Assembly: GCA_038277395.1 (NCBI GenBank)
Contig: CM076194.1
Span: forward strand, 109,623,759 to 109,687,758
Direction: 5' to 3'
DNA from: Dryocosmus kuriphilus
Lineage: Eukaryota > Arthropoda > Insecta > Hymenoptera > Cynipidae
Length of the DNA: 64,000 nt
Shown here one piece after another: positions 53,422-64,000 of this stretch. A program made the position numbers and the translations under genes. The stretch's first letter is position 1; each line of letters opens with the position of its first letter. The notes under the pieces are model-generated. The model was not told the DNA's origin. It saw only the letters and a program-made list of their open reading frames with translations, and did no database searches.

Positions 53422-54653
53422 CCCACACAGCATTTTATGTTGCAGAAATCATTCAGCAATATTTCATATGCAATATTGCATATTGCATTAATGTTACCAG
53501 ATCATTTTTGATTCATTGCAAGAATATTGCAGGAACATTAAATGTCCGCTATCATTTCAATGTAATCAATGTGCAATGTTTCTTAAATGTTGCGATAATA
53601 TTTGGGAAATGATTCAGGAGTATTGCTGAAATGTTTCGTATCATTGCAATGTCATCAACGTCATCCGAAATCATGCAATAATACTTCTAGAGTAACCTAG
53701 GAACATTATTGAAATGTTTCGTATCACTATAATGCAATCAATGTGTAATTTTTCACCAACATTTCCTAGGTATTACTCATGGAATGTTTTAGTTATAATA
53801 TTTCAGAAAGATTCAATTAATAATGTAACAGATACATTATTTGGAAATGTTACAGAAACATTTTCACGGAGTTGGAAATAAATGTTTCATCTGTTAAATT
53901 GCATTAACATTTAATATTTATTGCAGGTGCAATATTAAAGAAGCAATATTTTGAAAACATTACATTAGTAATATTTTAGATACATTTTTTGGAAATGTAG
54001 CAAAAACATTTTTCACGGAGTTGCAAATGAAATGTTTCATCTGTAACATTTCATTAACATATTTGATATGTTGCAGGTGCAATATTAAAAAATATATATT
54101 TCAGAAACATTACAGTAGGAATATTTCAGGTACATTAATTTGAAATGTTGCAGAAACATTTTCACGGAGTTGGAAATGAAATGTTCTATATGTAACATTT
54201 CATTAACATTTTAGATTTATTGCAGGTGCAATATTTAAAAAACAATATTTTTGAAACGTTACATTAGTAATGTTTCAGATACATTATTTTAAAATGTTGC
54301 AGAAACATTTTAACGGAGCTGGAAATGAAATGTTCCATATGTAACATTGCATTAACATTTTAGATTTATTGCAGGTGCAATATTGAAAAAACAATATTTT
54401 TCAAATGCTGCATTAGTAATGTTTCAGATACATTATTTTGAAATGTTGCAAAAACATTTTCACGGAGTTGCGAACGAAATGTTTCATATGAAAGATTTTA
54501 TAAATATTTCTGATGTATTGCAGATGCAATATTTCATCAGAAATCAATCTCCAATGTTTCTCATACATTTCACCTGTAACATTACAAATGTAATCAAAAT
54601 GAAATATTTCTGAAGTGTTACACCATTTTTTGCAACGTTGCATGCTGTGTGGG
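53422..54653. mobile_element. Foldback/MITE-like element with CCCACACAGCA ends and 149-bp tandem units
   Basis: Perfect 11-bp termini CCCACACAGCA..TGCTGTGTGGG. The interior holds four to five tandem units of about 149 bp (phrase GCAGGTGCAATATT near 53925, 54075, 54223, 54373, 54520), rich in AATGTTTCA/TGAAACATT words, so both strands carry similar sequence. No transposase. Inserted in the capsid gene directly beside the next element. Confidence 0.85.
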
Positions 54654-54659
54654 TTATCA

Positions 54660-55284
54660 CCCTACTGCAAATTCCTATATAATCACCTGTAAAGGATCAT
54701 AATAGTTATCTTTATAGGATCCTATATAGGATCCTACGTGGGTTTTTCCTTCTAGGTGCCTATAGGTAGCACCTATAGGATTTGGCACAGGATCCTATAT
54801 ATTTTTTGCTACAGGATCCTTCGTAGGATCCTACATAGGTGCACATACTTTGAAAATGATCTTCAAAAATAAAATAAAATGATGCGCAGTAGTTTCCTGC
54901 AAGAGCTACAGTTGCGCAGTAGTTTTTCTGGACTGTTGGATTGCAAAAGTACATATATAAACATAATTATATTTCCTTACTATTATTATTAATTTTTCAA
55001 TTGCTTTATTAATTTATTAACTAAGTATATAACATTAGTATCCTATACAGGATTCTATATAGAATCCTACGTCATTTCCTATAGGTGGCACCTATAGGTG
55101 AAACATAAAGGATCCTGTACCATAAACTATATAGGATCCTGTGCCAAATCCTATAGGTACTACCTATAGGCACCTAGAAGGAAACACCCACGTAGGATCC
55201 TATATATAGGATCCTATAAAGATAACTACATAGGTCAATTTATAGGAGTCTTTACAGGAGACTATACAGGAATTTGCAGCAGGG
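54660..55284. mobile_element. MITE with ~200-bp inverted arms rich in GGATCCTATA
   Basis: Ends CCCTACTGCAAATTCC and GGAATTTGCAGCAGGG. The arms are full of AGGATCCTATATAGGATCC and CACCTATAGG palindromes. The centre (about 54850-55070) is AT-rich. It is separated from the previous element by only six bases (TTATCA). AGATT occurs just outside both ends of the two-element block, a possible target duplication. Confidence 0.85.
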
Positions 55285-55397
55285 CAGATTCACGAAAATT
55301 TCAGTTGCTAAAATACATTGAAAAAGATCGGTTTATTCCAATCATTTTTCGATCTTGGGAATTGTATGAATATCGAAATAGTTTAGTTGAATTCATT

Positions 55398-55911
55398 ATG
55401 GAGTATGTGGTGGACCTGCAGGGTTTCAAGTTACCTGTAAACAAATTTGTATTGAAAGAATTGGCTATATTACCAAAACAATGATGATAATGATGCTGTC
55501 ACAAAGCCATATACTTTTTCTCTTTCAATCACCCTGCAAGTGGAACTGCGTCCTATTAGAATATAAGTCTATGAATATTTGGGTAGAGTACATTCATCAT
55601 GGAATACCCTGAAATTATGGTAATTTACCATATACTTTAATACCTGTAATCCTCGAGAACGGTTTGAAAGATACAATAAAAATTTATGTTTATTTATTAG
55701 AGAAAAGAATTGGTTGAAACAATTTGTAAAAATGTCAACTGAAATTGTTGATATGCTTGATTTGAACTGTCCATCGCTACATGGGTTTCGTGAGATATTT
55801 ATAATTAATGATATCAAGTGTACACATCATATTTATGAAAATCACTTTAATTGCGCAATTGAAAATGTAATCTTATTGAAAAGCTGGATGACTTTAGAAC
55901 AGATTTGTTAG
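55398..55911 (+). pseudogene. Conserved arthropod small ORF (MEYVVDLQGF type), broken
   Basis: ATG at 55398 (MEYVVDLQGFKLPVNKFVLK). Stops follow near 55483. Recognisable HHGIP and NYGNLPY residues appear near 55600 with a TGA where Trp is expected. The C-terminal part has LNCPSLHGFREIF and CTHHIYENHFNCAIENV. I recognise this as an uncharacterised small-protein family common in arthropod genomes and transposable elements, with an RNase-H/exonuclease-like look (inference). It follows the truncated capsid gene directly. Confidence 0.6.
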
Positions 55912-56430
55912 AATATCCTTTAAGTTATAGACTACTTATTTTTAAGAATAATGTACATATTCTTATAAATAAAATTTTTAAAAATTGAAACAAAATTGAA
56001 GTTCTTTTTTCCTCAGAGTTCCTTCCTCCATTATAATGAATAAGTGCGAGTACTAGATGGTGATTTGCAGGTATTTAAACGCTTTCTAAACAAAAAACAA
56101 AAATTTAAATTTTAACAATCTTTTTTCTATTCATTTATTTTAAAATCTTGTATTTTACAATGCATATATTTTTTATAATATATTCAAATCCTTTTTTTTT
56201 ATTCACATATAATTTTTTACATTTTTCACACAATACATAAGAATTCAACACTCATTCTTCCAATGACATATTTACATCACATACACACACAGCGCTTTTG
56301 TCGCTTCACTTGCCGCCTTATAGTAATAATAATAATAAAATATAATACAATAACGACCTCGGTGTCTCAAATGTGTCCATACAATTTTTATAATACATAT
56401 ATTTTACATTATTTATTATAATACAAAAAC
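55912..56430. other. AT-rich spacer between convergent genes
   Basis: Lies between the plus-strand structural block and minus-strand polB. AATAAA-type signals occur near 55967. No gene seen. Confidence 0.5.
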
Positions 56431-56439
56431 TATATACAT

Positions 56440-59400
56440 TTATTTGTACATTATCGTCCACTTTTATGGGTTCGTACGTTTTATTTTTATAACCCCATGG
56501 AAGAGTCTCAGTTTGACCGGGGATAAGAACACGCTTATCTTCATACCAACTGAGTGCAATCTTGTCCTGTTTAATAGATTGCACTTCCTGTTTTATACTT
56601 CGGATTAGATGTTGAGTTCGGATCAGGGTTTGGCAAAATGCGAGAGAGTGCTTATAGTCCTCGAATGTTATTGTTCTTAAAGTAGAACCTTTTACGCCTT
56701 TAGCTTTCTTTACTATTCACCCAAAACTTTGTATGCATATAATTTTGCTCTCAAACCAACAAATTCTGTTATTATTTTCCCAATAAGTTCATCCTTCATC
56801 AAACCCAATACTTTGTTATTTAGAAGGCGTATTCCGTAAACATTATTTGACGAATAGTCCAAAGTATCAAATTTATGTGAATCTCTTTTAATATAATCAT
56901 AAACGTTGGGAACTGCGAGTTGATATATTAAGCTGTCCGTGTCTGTATACAATAATTTTGCATCATTACCAAACGTGTTCTGAATGTAATTATAATGGAA
57001 ATTATAAATTATTATTTTTGATAGATCAAGAAACGTGAATCCTGTATAAATTGGTTTATTGAAATTAATTTTTATTTTATGCATTTCAATGATAACTATT
57101 TCTTCGCCGAATATGGTGCAGCCATGAAATTTGGTTTAGTGATTAAATTTTTCGCTCCATACCTCCCCTCCCATTTTGTTACAAGCCTTACATCTTTGTG
57201 CTTTCTCACATTTTCCATAGTTTTACCAAAAACAGAATTGTTCATTAATTTATAAAAATTTTTCTCAAATTCATTTTTTGATGCTTTCCTACAGTTTGTA
57301 TTTAAGTCAATGTAATCTTTTAACCAGGGTTTTTGTTTAAATTGCAGTACTCTATGGATTTTTGTCAGCTTCATTTCCAATGATAAATACTGTTTCAAAT
57401 TTCTATAATGAATCACATAATTTTTCTTTGGCAGCAAATTTGGTACTAACTTGGGGGTTGTGGATTTTAGGATGGGAGGTATGAAGTGTTCTGGACATAA
57501 AGGTAAGTCTTTATGTAAATCATGGAGCTCCTCGGGATATTCTAGATCTACCTCTAGAATATAACCTTCTGCTGAATCATCGGGAATATTGAAAAATTTT
57601 GGTTCATTTTCAAAATTTTCAAACCATTCAAAATCTTTATATGGCAAAAATTCACTCGTAGCCGCACCATATTGATTGTTAATATCAAAATACATAATGT
57701 AAGATTCTGGTTCATTTGGATTAAAATCTGAGCCCATAAATCTACTGTTGGCTTTGGCATATCTGCTTGAACATTGGGAAACCTCACCTCGAATTCTTTT
57801 TTCAATAAATAACAGCTTTTCTATATCATTAAAAAATTCAAGCTCAATGCCGCTATATTTTAACATTGAATCAAAAGCGAGTCCCGGTACTGTTTAATAG
57901 TGTAATAGATCTAAGTTGCATGTGGAAAAACAAGTTTTTCTGAAATTTTGAAAAATATCAGCCAAAAGTAAAACATCTGTTTTTTAAATATAAGTCCGAC
58001 TATTCACCAAAAGTTTTCAAATTAAATTTTTCCCATACTTTACAAGCATATTGATAATCTTATTCTGAAATATCGGAATCATTTAATTTGGAATAAAAAG
58101 CTTATTTTGGCGGTAATTGTTTTTCCTGCAATTTTTGCCAACCGTCAATATAATCGTAAGGAAAAACCTCTTTTCTTGTCAATAAATTCAATTCATCATT
58201 ATTTTTGCAGTATATTTTAGTAATTTTTTTCTCATCATTATTTAGGTATGATGCCAACTTTTCAAGACTACTAGGCATAAATCTAAATGAATCAATAAAT
58301 CGAAGCATTACATTTGTGCCTTCCACATGTTTTTTAAAAGATATATATTTTTCTTTGTTAATAGGCAATAATTGAATGCCACCTTCGAAACTTGTAACTA
58401 AGTCTTTTATAATAAAATGTGCATCATATCCAGACAAGTTGTGTAAAACTACAGGAATCACATGTGAGTCTTTATAGTTAACATTGCAAGCTGGATGACT
58501 CGCTCCACGATATTTACCTGTAAAATGATCATGATCGCGATGTTTAATATCATTATCATTTGAAAAAGGTTTCTCGCAAATGTGACAGTTTTTTGCCGTT
58601 TTGAATTCTCGCTCTTGTTGCAATGTTAAGCGGTCCATTGGAATAATATTTTTTATATGAGAATCTACTTCATCAGACACTCGTTTTAATTCTGTCATAA
58701 ACCATTTTATATAGTCTTCCCCTCGATAAACTTTAAGCTCAGACAGTGAGTCATCATCATTACATTGTAAATAAAACGATACACTTGCTGGTACATGTTT
58801 TTGATAATTGGGTGATTGTATGTTTGAATTTGTTCCTAATAAGCACTCAATATCTGCGTAAATACAAACTAGAACTTTTTCTTTATATCTATAATTTTAA
58901 AATTTCAATATTCTATTTTTTTCAGTTGGCATTACTGCTGTACATTTATTCATATTCTCGCAGTCCAGTTTATGATTATTAAAAGATTTTTCAAATTTAA
59001 AAAAACACGCACATCTGTCACAGAGCAAAGTTCTACAGTGAGCCTTTGTAAATTGGGATTTTACCAATCTAGATAAGTCTTTGATACAAGGAAAATGGTA
59101 AATTGTGTTACATGTGGTAAGATCAACATAATTATCGCTAATATAATCCTCATCGTCTACATCAATTTCTGTATTTTCAATCATAAGAAGGTGAATTGTT
59201 GGCTTGTCAGATTTAAATTGTCTTAAATATAGCGGAACAATTTCTTCCTTTTTACAATTTTCATAGGACTCTACACCATAAACGTTTATACTTAAATTAT
59301 TTAATTTTTCTAATTTTGCAATATCATGTAAAGTGACTGGAAATTTGATTTCATCATACTTTAAATTTTTACTAATGAAATGAGGATAAGAATTAGTACG

Positions 59401-59457
59401 ATCTTCGTTACATTTAGCTGTATAAAGAGCAGCTATTATTGTGTTTTTGAAAGACAA
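56440..59457 (-). pseudogene. Polinton DNA polymerase B, right copy (5' truncated, multiple stops)
   Basis: The more complete copy. In order: N-terminal fragment from 59457; exonuclease motif YADIECLL (58860-58837); zinc insert CHICEKPF..HRDHDHFTG (about 58600-58520); LSGYDAHFI; motif A YFDINNQYG (about 57700); motif B KLMNNSVFGKTMEN (about 57255-57214); motif C YTDTDS (56949-56932); and a C-terminal end with ALSWYEDKRVLIP and LPWGYK (about 56530-56470). In-frame stops at 58897, 58102, 58059, 57999 and 57894 (approximate), plus frame changes near 57090 and 56713-56600, make it dead. The N-terminal region expected upstream of 59457 is absent. Confidence 0.93.
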
Positions 59458-59606
59458 AAGTTTATCAAGATAAAAACTTCCTAAATTAATTGGAAAAGAA
59501 TACTCGTTGTCTTATTAACTCCCATTTAAAGTTTATTACGTTCTTAATAAAAAGTCTAGTCTTATAAGTGAAATATGTATTCAATACAAAAATCAGTTTC
59601 ATTTTA

Positions 59607-59850
59607 AAGATATGAGGAATAAGCGGCCATAAAGGCGTAAGTCCGTACTTGATTTATTAATTGCTCTGAAACGAAGGAACATACAAATTATTTTAGAATC
59701 GGATCCTCATTTTGAAGAGACACTTAACATAACATTTTTCAAATCTCTTTACCTGTAATAGATTCTGAGATACAGAATTTGCCTGATTTTCTCGAAAAAG
59801 CGAAAAATGGAATTATGCGTTTATGGTCGCTTTGTCGCTTATTCCTCATA
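59607..59850. mobile_element. Mirror copy of the GATATGAGGAATAAGCG MITE
   Basis: Right-arm counterpart of 9951-10194 with the same terminal inverted repeats. Confidence 0.8.
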
Positions 59851-60039
59851 TCAACTTTAAAAAATGAAAAATTTTCAAATTAAATGTTAAGTAACTCTAA
59901 TATTTAAACAATTTACATATATTAACTAGTTTTATTTACATTTAAATTATATAAAACTTTTTTTTAGTGTTACGAAACATGAAAGATACTATTATCTATT
60001 AAATGTTTAAATTTTATAGTACTTTTCTAATATTTTGAA

Positions 60040-60960
60040 TTTTACCGCCTTAACACATGAAACTTATGAAATTTTGAAACACTTTTCATTTGACCAAAGT
60101 TTCATGAAACTTTACAACCCTACCCAGGTCCATCTGTATTGTTTTTAATTTGTGCATGAAAAACATCGATACTTTGATTTCGATACTTTATTTCGATACT
60201 TTTTTCCTCGATACGTATCGGAATCGAAATGATTGTCTATAAAGTATCGATACTTTTGGATCGAATACTTTTTTCAAGTATTGCCTCTAATCCCAATATT
60301 GTATGTAGAATATTTGTTTACATATCAAGGATAAATATTATAAGTTAACCAAATCTTAAAAAACACCTAAGTGTACATTTACAATTAATATACAAAATAA
60401 AAAGCTTAAAATATTAATTTAAATTTTTCCAATAAATTATATATTCCTTAAATCATGAAAATGAATTTTTTTAAAAATAATTATTTGTGGACAGATCAAG
60501 GAAACATATCGTCTGTTAGGCATATAATAAAAAATGTCTAATTGTAAACTTTGATTTATAACAGTTTACAAAAAAAAAAAAATTATGAAATTAATTTTTT
60601 GGACAAATTCCATCTTTAGAATATGTAATGAAATTTTTCCAAAAAATTAACCCTTAAATTATGAAGATAAAGTCGGCAGAAATAAATTTGCAATTTACTT
60701 TCAATTACAGCTTGAAAATTCATATATATTTTTTTTTGTAATGAAAGATTAAAAGTTTGAAATTTATAACTACTGAATGGGGCCCCAAGATTATGCGTGC
60801 ACCGCACTGATCTCCATGTGTACCGGGGGATGTTCGATTCTGATCTGATTCTGTGAAGATCAATCTTTTTCGGTGAAAAGATCAATCTTTTAGATCAAAT
60901 CTCGATTACTTGATTCTTTTGAGAATTTGATCTTTTCATTGAAGATCAAGGTATTGATTA
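60040..60960. repeat. Mirror of the hAT-type terminal cluster
   Basis: Right-arm counterpart of 8840-9760, including GGGATGTTCGATT near 60828 and the TATCGATAC palindromes near 60170-60270. Confidence 0.4.
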
Positions 60961-61016
60961 TTTTTTTTTTTTAACTGAAAGAAAGTGAAGGAAACACCGT
61001 GAAAACGAAAAATGCG

Positions 61017-61284
61017 GTAGGTATTCACTTGTCCGAAATTTAATTTTCCCTAAAACTCATTTTGCCGAAAAAATCACTAGATTTACGGGGGATGTAGACG
61101 TAAATGATAGAGGGGATCCCGCTTGTGAATGGCACATAAAGTCAATTTGAGTTACAGATCTATCCAAAATTGGTAAGCAGAAACACATCTATCAATTGTT
61201 CCGAAGGCGTCTAGTAATCTAGTGATTTTTTCGGCAAAAAGAGTTTTAGGGAAAATGAAATTTCGAATAAGTGAATACGTACCA
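61017..61284. mobile_element. Mirror copy of the ~270-bp foldback MITE
   Basis: Right-arm counterpart of 8517-8784. Confidence 0.75.
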
Positions 61285-61310
61285 AAAATGCACTTGCGCT
61301 CTCGTGCAGT

Positions 61311-62884
61311 GATGGGCGCTGCTTGGTCTGACCGCGGTAATACCTTACCATACCAGCAATTACTGATAATTACCGGTAATCATAGTAAAAAGCGGTAATT
61401 CTTTCATTTCTTTCATGAGAAAGGTTTTTCGAGGCAAATATTGTATTTATATAGTAAATTATACATTCTGTTTTCTTATTTTGTAGTTGTCTGCACATAA
61501 AACTTGTATAATATGTAATAATAATAAGAAATATATTAAGTTTGGGGAGCAGCAGACGACAAATACCTCTAAACTGCAAGATTTCGGGCGAGAGATTCAA
61601 ATTGTCATTAAGAAAATTTATGTAAACTCCTTAATAAATATGACTGAAATTAATGTTTGTACATATAGATCATACAGTAGGCAATATTTTTTAAATATTA
61701 AAATCGAAAATTTTTCCTTAGTGTTTTTATGCAATAAATTATTGTAAAAAGGCTTCATAATGTAGGTCGTAATTGAATAAATCAAAGTGTTTGATGCATA
61801 TAATTTTTTTATATCATTAAGTATTGTTTATTTTGTTTTTAATAACATAAATCATGTTAAGAATTAAATTTAAATATTTCAAATTTACAATAGTTTGAAA
61901 AGCAGACGGTGTCTATAGAAGCAATGTGAGGTTTTAAATTATTCGTAGAAATATTAGATAAAAATATTTCAAATTACACATAAAAATATTTCATCATTAC
62001 ATTATGAAATGCAATGAAGGAAAAAAAGAAAACAGTTTATTATATTAAAGCGTCCCCTTAAAGGAATGTTTTTTTTAAATACATAAAAATATTTTGTAAT
62101 AAAACAATTTTTGTGTAATAAAAACGAATTTTTAGGTAACATATTCCTTGACTTTTTTACTTCCAACTATATTTAAATAATATTTATAAAATAACCTTTA
62201 TATTTCAAATTTTATATAAAATTCATACGAAAATGCTTCAAATAATGCACATTTACGAGTTTTATTTTCTTAAACATATTCATTCAATAAATTCTTTTAA
62301 CAAGTATAATTTTATTTATTTAAATATTAACTTACTTATTAAATATGCTTACATGGAGTGAACATTTTATTTATAATTTTTTTCATAGTAATTCAATTTT
62401 GAATGCAAATACTTCAACAGATAATTGTATATCATACAGGAATTTAGCTTGTACAATTCAGATACAATGCTTATCAGTGAAGATTGAAAAAATATCGCAA
62501 AGGTAAAGAATATTGACTCATTCCACTCCTTTATGCACAAATACATTAATGCCAGTCGTATTTATTAAGTAGTTTACATCAATTTTTCTATTGTTGATGT
62601 GAATCCTCCGCCCGAAATCTCGCAGTTTCGAGAGTTCTGTCGTCTGCCGCTCCCCAAACATAATGTATTTCTTATTATTATTACATATTATACAAGTTTT
62701 ACGTGCAGAAACATACAAAATAAGAAAATAGAAGGTCTAATTTATTATATAAATACAATATTTGCCTCGGAAAACCTTTTTTCTGTAAGAAATGAAGGAA
62801 TTACAGCTTTTTACCGCGATTACCGGTAATTACCGATCATTTTTTGGTATTACGTATTACTGGGTATTACCGGTCACTTCCCAC
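61311..62884. mobile_element. Mirror copy of the hAT-like foldback
   Basis: Right-arm counterpart of 6917-8490, with ~340-bp inverted arms. Together with the left copy the window therefore holds four versions of this arm. Confidence 0.6.
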
Positions 62885-62894
62885 ACCATGACTC

Positions 62895-63205
62895 TCAGCA
62901 GTCGAATATAGCCTCCGTAGGGGTGTTACTAAAGGCACCCTCTATGTCTAAAAACGCTGCAATCGCTACCTCGTCCGTTCGTCCTGCCTTTTGAACGCGG
63001 GAGGTAAATGCATGAAGTGCGTCAATTGTGGATTTACCTTTCTGTGAGGCAAATTGATTATTATGTTATTATGAACGTGGGCTCCACGGTTAGTAGATGG
63101 TTACGCTCTATGCTATGCGACAGGATTGTCCTATCCTCGCTCCACGGATGTAACGTGAGAGCGAAGGTTAAAAGGGGTTTTCCACAGGGAGGAGTATTAT
63201 CCTCC
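62895..63205. pseudogene. Mirror copy of the rearranged LINE RT fragments
   Basis: Right-arm counterpart of 6595-6905; here the RGFPQGGVLS part reads on the plus strand (about 63010-63205) and the AFLDIEGAFSN part on the minus strand. Confidence 0.7.
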
Positions 63206-63468
63206 ACCCTGTGGGCACTCGTATCTTTGTTTGCATTCTTTATACTACAGAAATACTTGTCCTGGCGTGCACATAACCTCATCCACATATCACTTTTTCT
63301 GCATTCCGCGCAATTTTTAATATGGATTTTCAATGATTCTTTAGCAAAGTTACCCTTTTGAAATACTGAACACGGTTTTGGAAATGAAATAAAATAATAA
63401 TTACACTCCAAGTACGACTTGTGCCGGGTATCACTTTTACAATTTCCAAAACAACACTTCTTGTCCAT
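63205..63468 (-). pseudogene. Mirror copy of the Cys-rich THAP-like remnant
   Basis: Right-arm counterpart of 6332-6595, reading MDKKCCFGNCKSD from 63468 downward. Confidence 0.35.
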
Positions 63469-63721
63469 ACCAATCCTTTTTCTTTTCAGTAGATTTTCTC
63501 CTCACAAATCAGACATTTTTTTTGGTAGAAAGTTTTTTATATTCCAGTTGGTCTAAATGTTTTTTTTTATGAATATTTACTATTTATACATATAATTCAT
63601 GTCAAAAGTGGCTCGAAAATTCCGGAAGTGCTATATATTTTTCGCGATTGCGCAGTATCATTTTCTTAAATGAAAAGGTCTATTCTCCATGTATTCAATT
63701 TTCAAAATTTTCTGTTTATCG

Positions 63722-63885
63722 GGCCTGAGCAGAATGAAACAGCGAACGGGAACGTGTGGTTTCCGTTCGCGGTTTCATTGTGCGTTGCCACCGTGTTGCG
63801 TTCGCGACTTTTAGAAAAAGACAACACACAGTGTATAAAAAAGAACAGAAAACATTCCCGTTCGCTGTTTCATTCTGCTCTGGCC
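63722..63885. mobile_element. Mirror copy of the palindromic GAATGAAACAGCGAACGG MITE
   Basis: Right-arm counterpart of 5916-6079, about 115 bp from the end of the window. Confidence 0.8.
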
Positions 63886-64000
63886 TATCGTCACAAAAGT
63901 GAGATTATATCATGCTTTTTTCCCCTAATTTGAAATCCACCATCTTTACTAGGTTTTTTACAGGTTTTTGACGTATTATACGTATGAAACTTCCAGTTGC

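Larger units (their letters stand above)
50920..55397 (+). pseudogene. Polinton major capsid protein in three pieces
   Basis: A double jelly-roll capsid protein in pieces. Piece 1 (50920-51321): ATG near 50920, a degenerate N-terminus, then HQPYASSTYFNNSDEIRIAV. Piece 2 (53021-53421): SNAICHLFEEARYEINAIEI, GLTSLMENYISL and KIEINKVEWL. Piece 3 (55285-55397): KFQLLKYIEKDRFIP and FRSWELYEY. It is broken by the hammerhead LTR element (AGTG duplicated at 51318 and 53017) and by two foldback elements (53422-55284). The C-terminal half after WELYEY is missing; the next ORF follows immediately. Additional stops are present. Confidence 0.88.
57087..64000 (-). repeat. Right arm of >6.9-kb inverted repeat (runs off window)
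   Basis: Reverse complement of 5801-12712 at near identity. The inner limit here is set only by the N gap in the left copy, and the outer limit only by the window end. If the pairing continues, a second Prx4 promoter and gene would lie within the next ~2.2 kb beyond 64000. Confidence 0.97.

Noticed and set aside
53925..54540. CRISPR-like regularly spaced repeats
   Set aside because: The 149-bp units are contiguous tandem copies in a eukaryotic foldback element, with no spacer/repeat alternation.

Overview
The window is arthropod, almost certainly insect, nuclear DNA: AT-rich, intron-containing genes with GT-AG splice sites, and a dense nest of eukaryotic DNA transposons. The order cannot be fixed from the sequence. 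There is one ordinary host gene, an ER/secreted peroxiredoxin of the Prx4 type (3612-5637, minus, five exons). Almost everything else is mobile or virus-like DNA. Two runs of exactly 500 N (12713-13212 and 48501-49000) split the window into three contigs, so order and orientation across them are not guaranteed.

The backbone is one decayed Polinton/Maverick (adintovirus-like) element. Reading left to right it has: a ~200-bp promoter-bearing tandem repeat region (23975-24640); small plus-strand ORFs (24948-26434); a minus-strand block of chromodomain integrase, three conserved Polinton ORFs and a packaging ATPase (26790-30915); a short divergent promoter; then plus-strand PLA2-like, basic core, adenain-like protease, penton and major capsid genes and a small conserved ORF (31000-31038 and 49001-55911); and finally protein-primed DNA polymerase B on the minus strand (56440-59457). 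Nearly every gene is broken by stops, frameshifts or insertions. A 17.5-kb block (31039-48500) sits inside the PLA2 gene after codon 13. A Tc1/mariner copy sits in the ATPase. A hammerhead-ribozyme LTR element and two foldback elements sit in the capsid gene.

Inserted or neighbouring elements: a THAP9/P-element transposase gene (14787-20970) whose intron holds two copies of a terminal-inverted-repeat family rich in a GCGAAGCGCG motif; a hAT copy with an 8-bp target duplication (38198-39909); and a two-gene DNA transposon with an intact Tnp2-like transposase (40572-43618) and a ten-exon DUF4806 protein (44687-48384) carrying a 72-bp minisatellite that encodes an SR-rich domain.

The most unusual element is 51322-53016. 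It is a non-coding LTR element (328-bp LTRs with TG..CA-type ends, 4-bp target duplication, PBS- and PPT-like sites), and each LTR carries a 5S-rRNA-like segment and a canonical type III hammerhead ribozyme. This is the architecture of plant retrozymes combined with that of Cassandra-type TRIMs, here in an animal genome.

The ends of the window mirror each other. 5801-12712 and 57087-64000 are near-identical inverted copies (paired coordinates sum to about 69801) that include the Prx4 upstream region and the 5' part of polB. The left copy stops exactly at an N gap and has extra single-base indels. This is either a large inverted duplication or, more likely, a second haplotype/contig joined in reverse by scaffolding.
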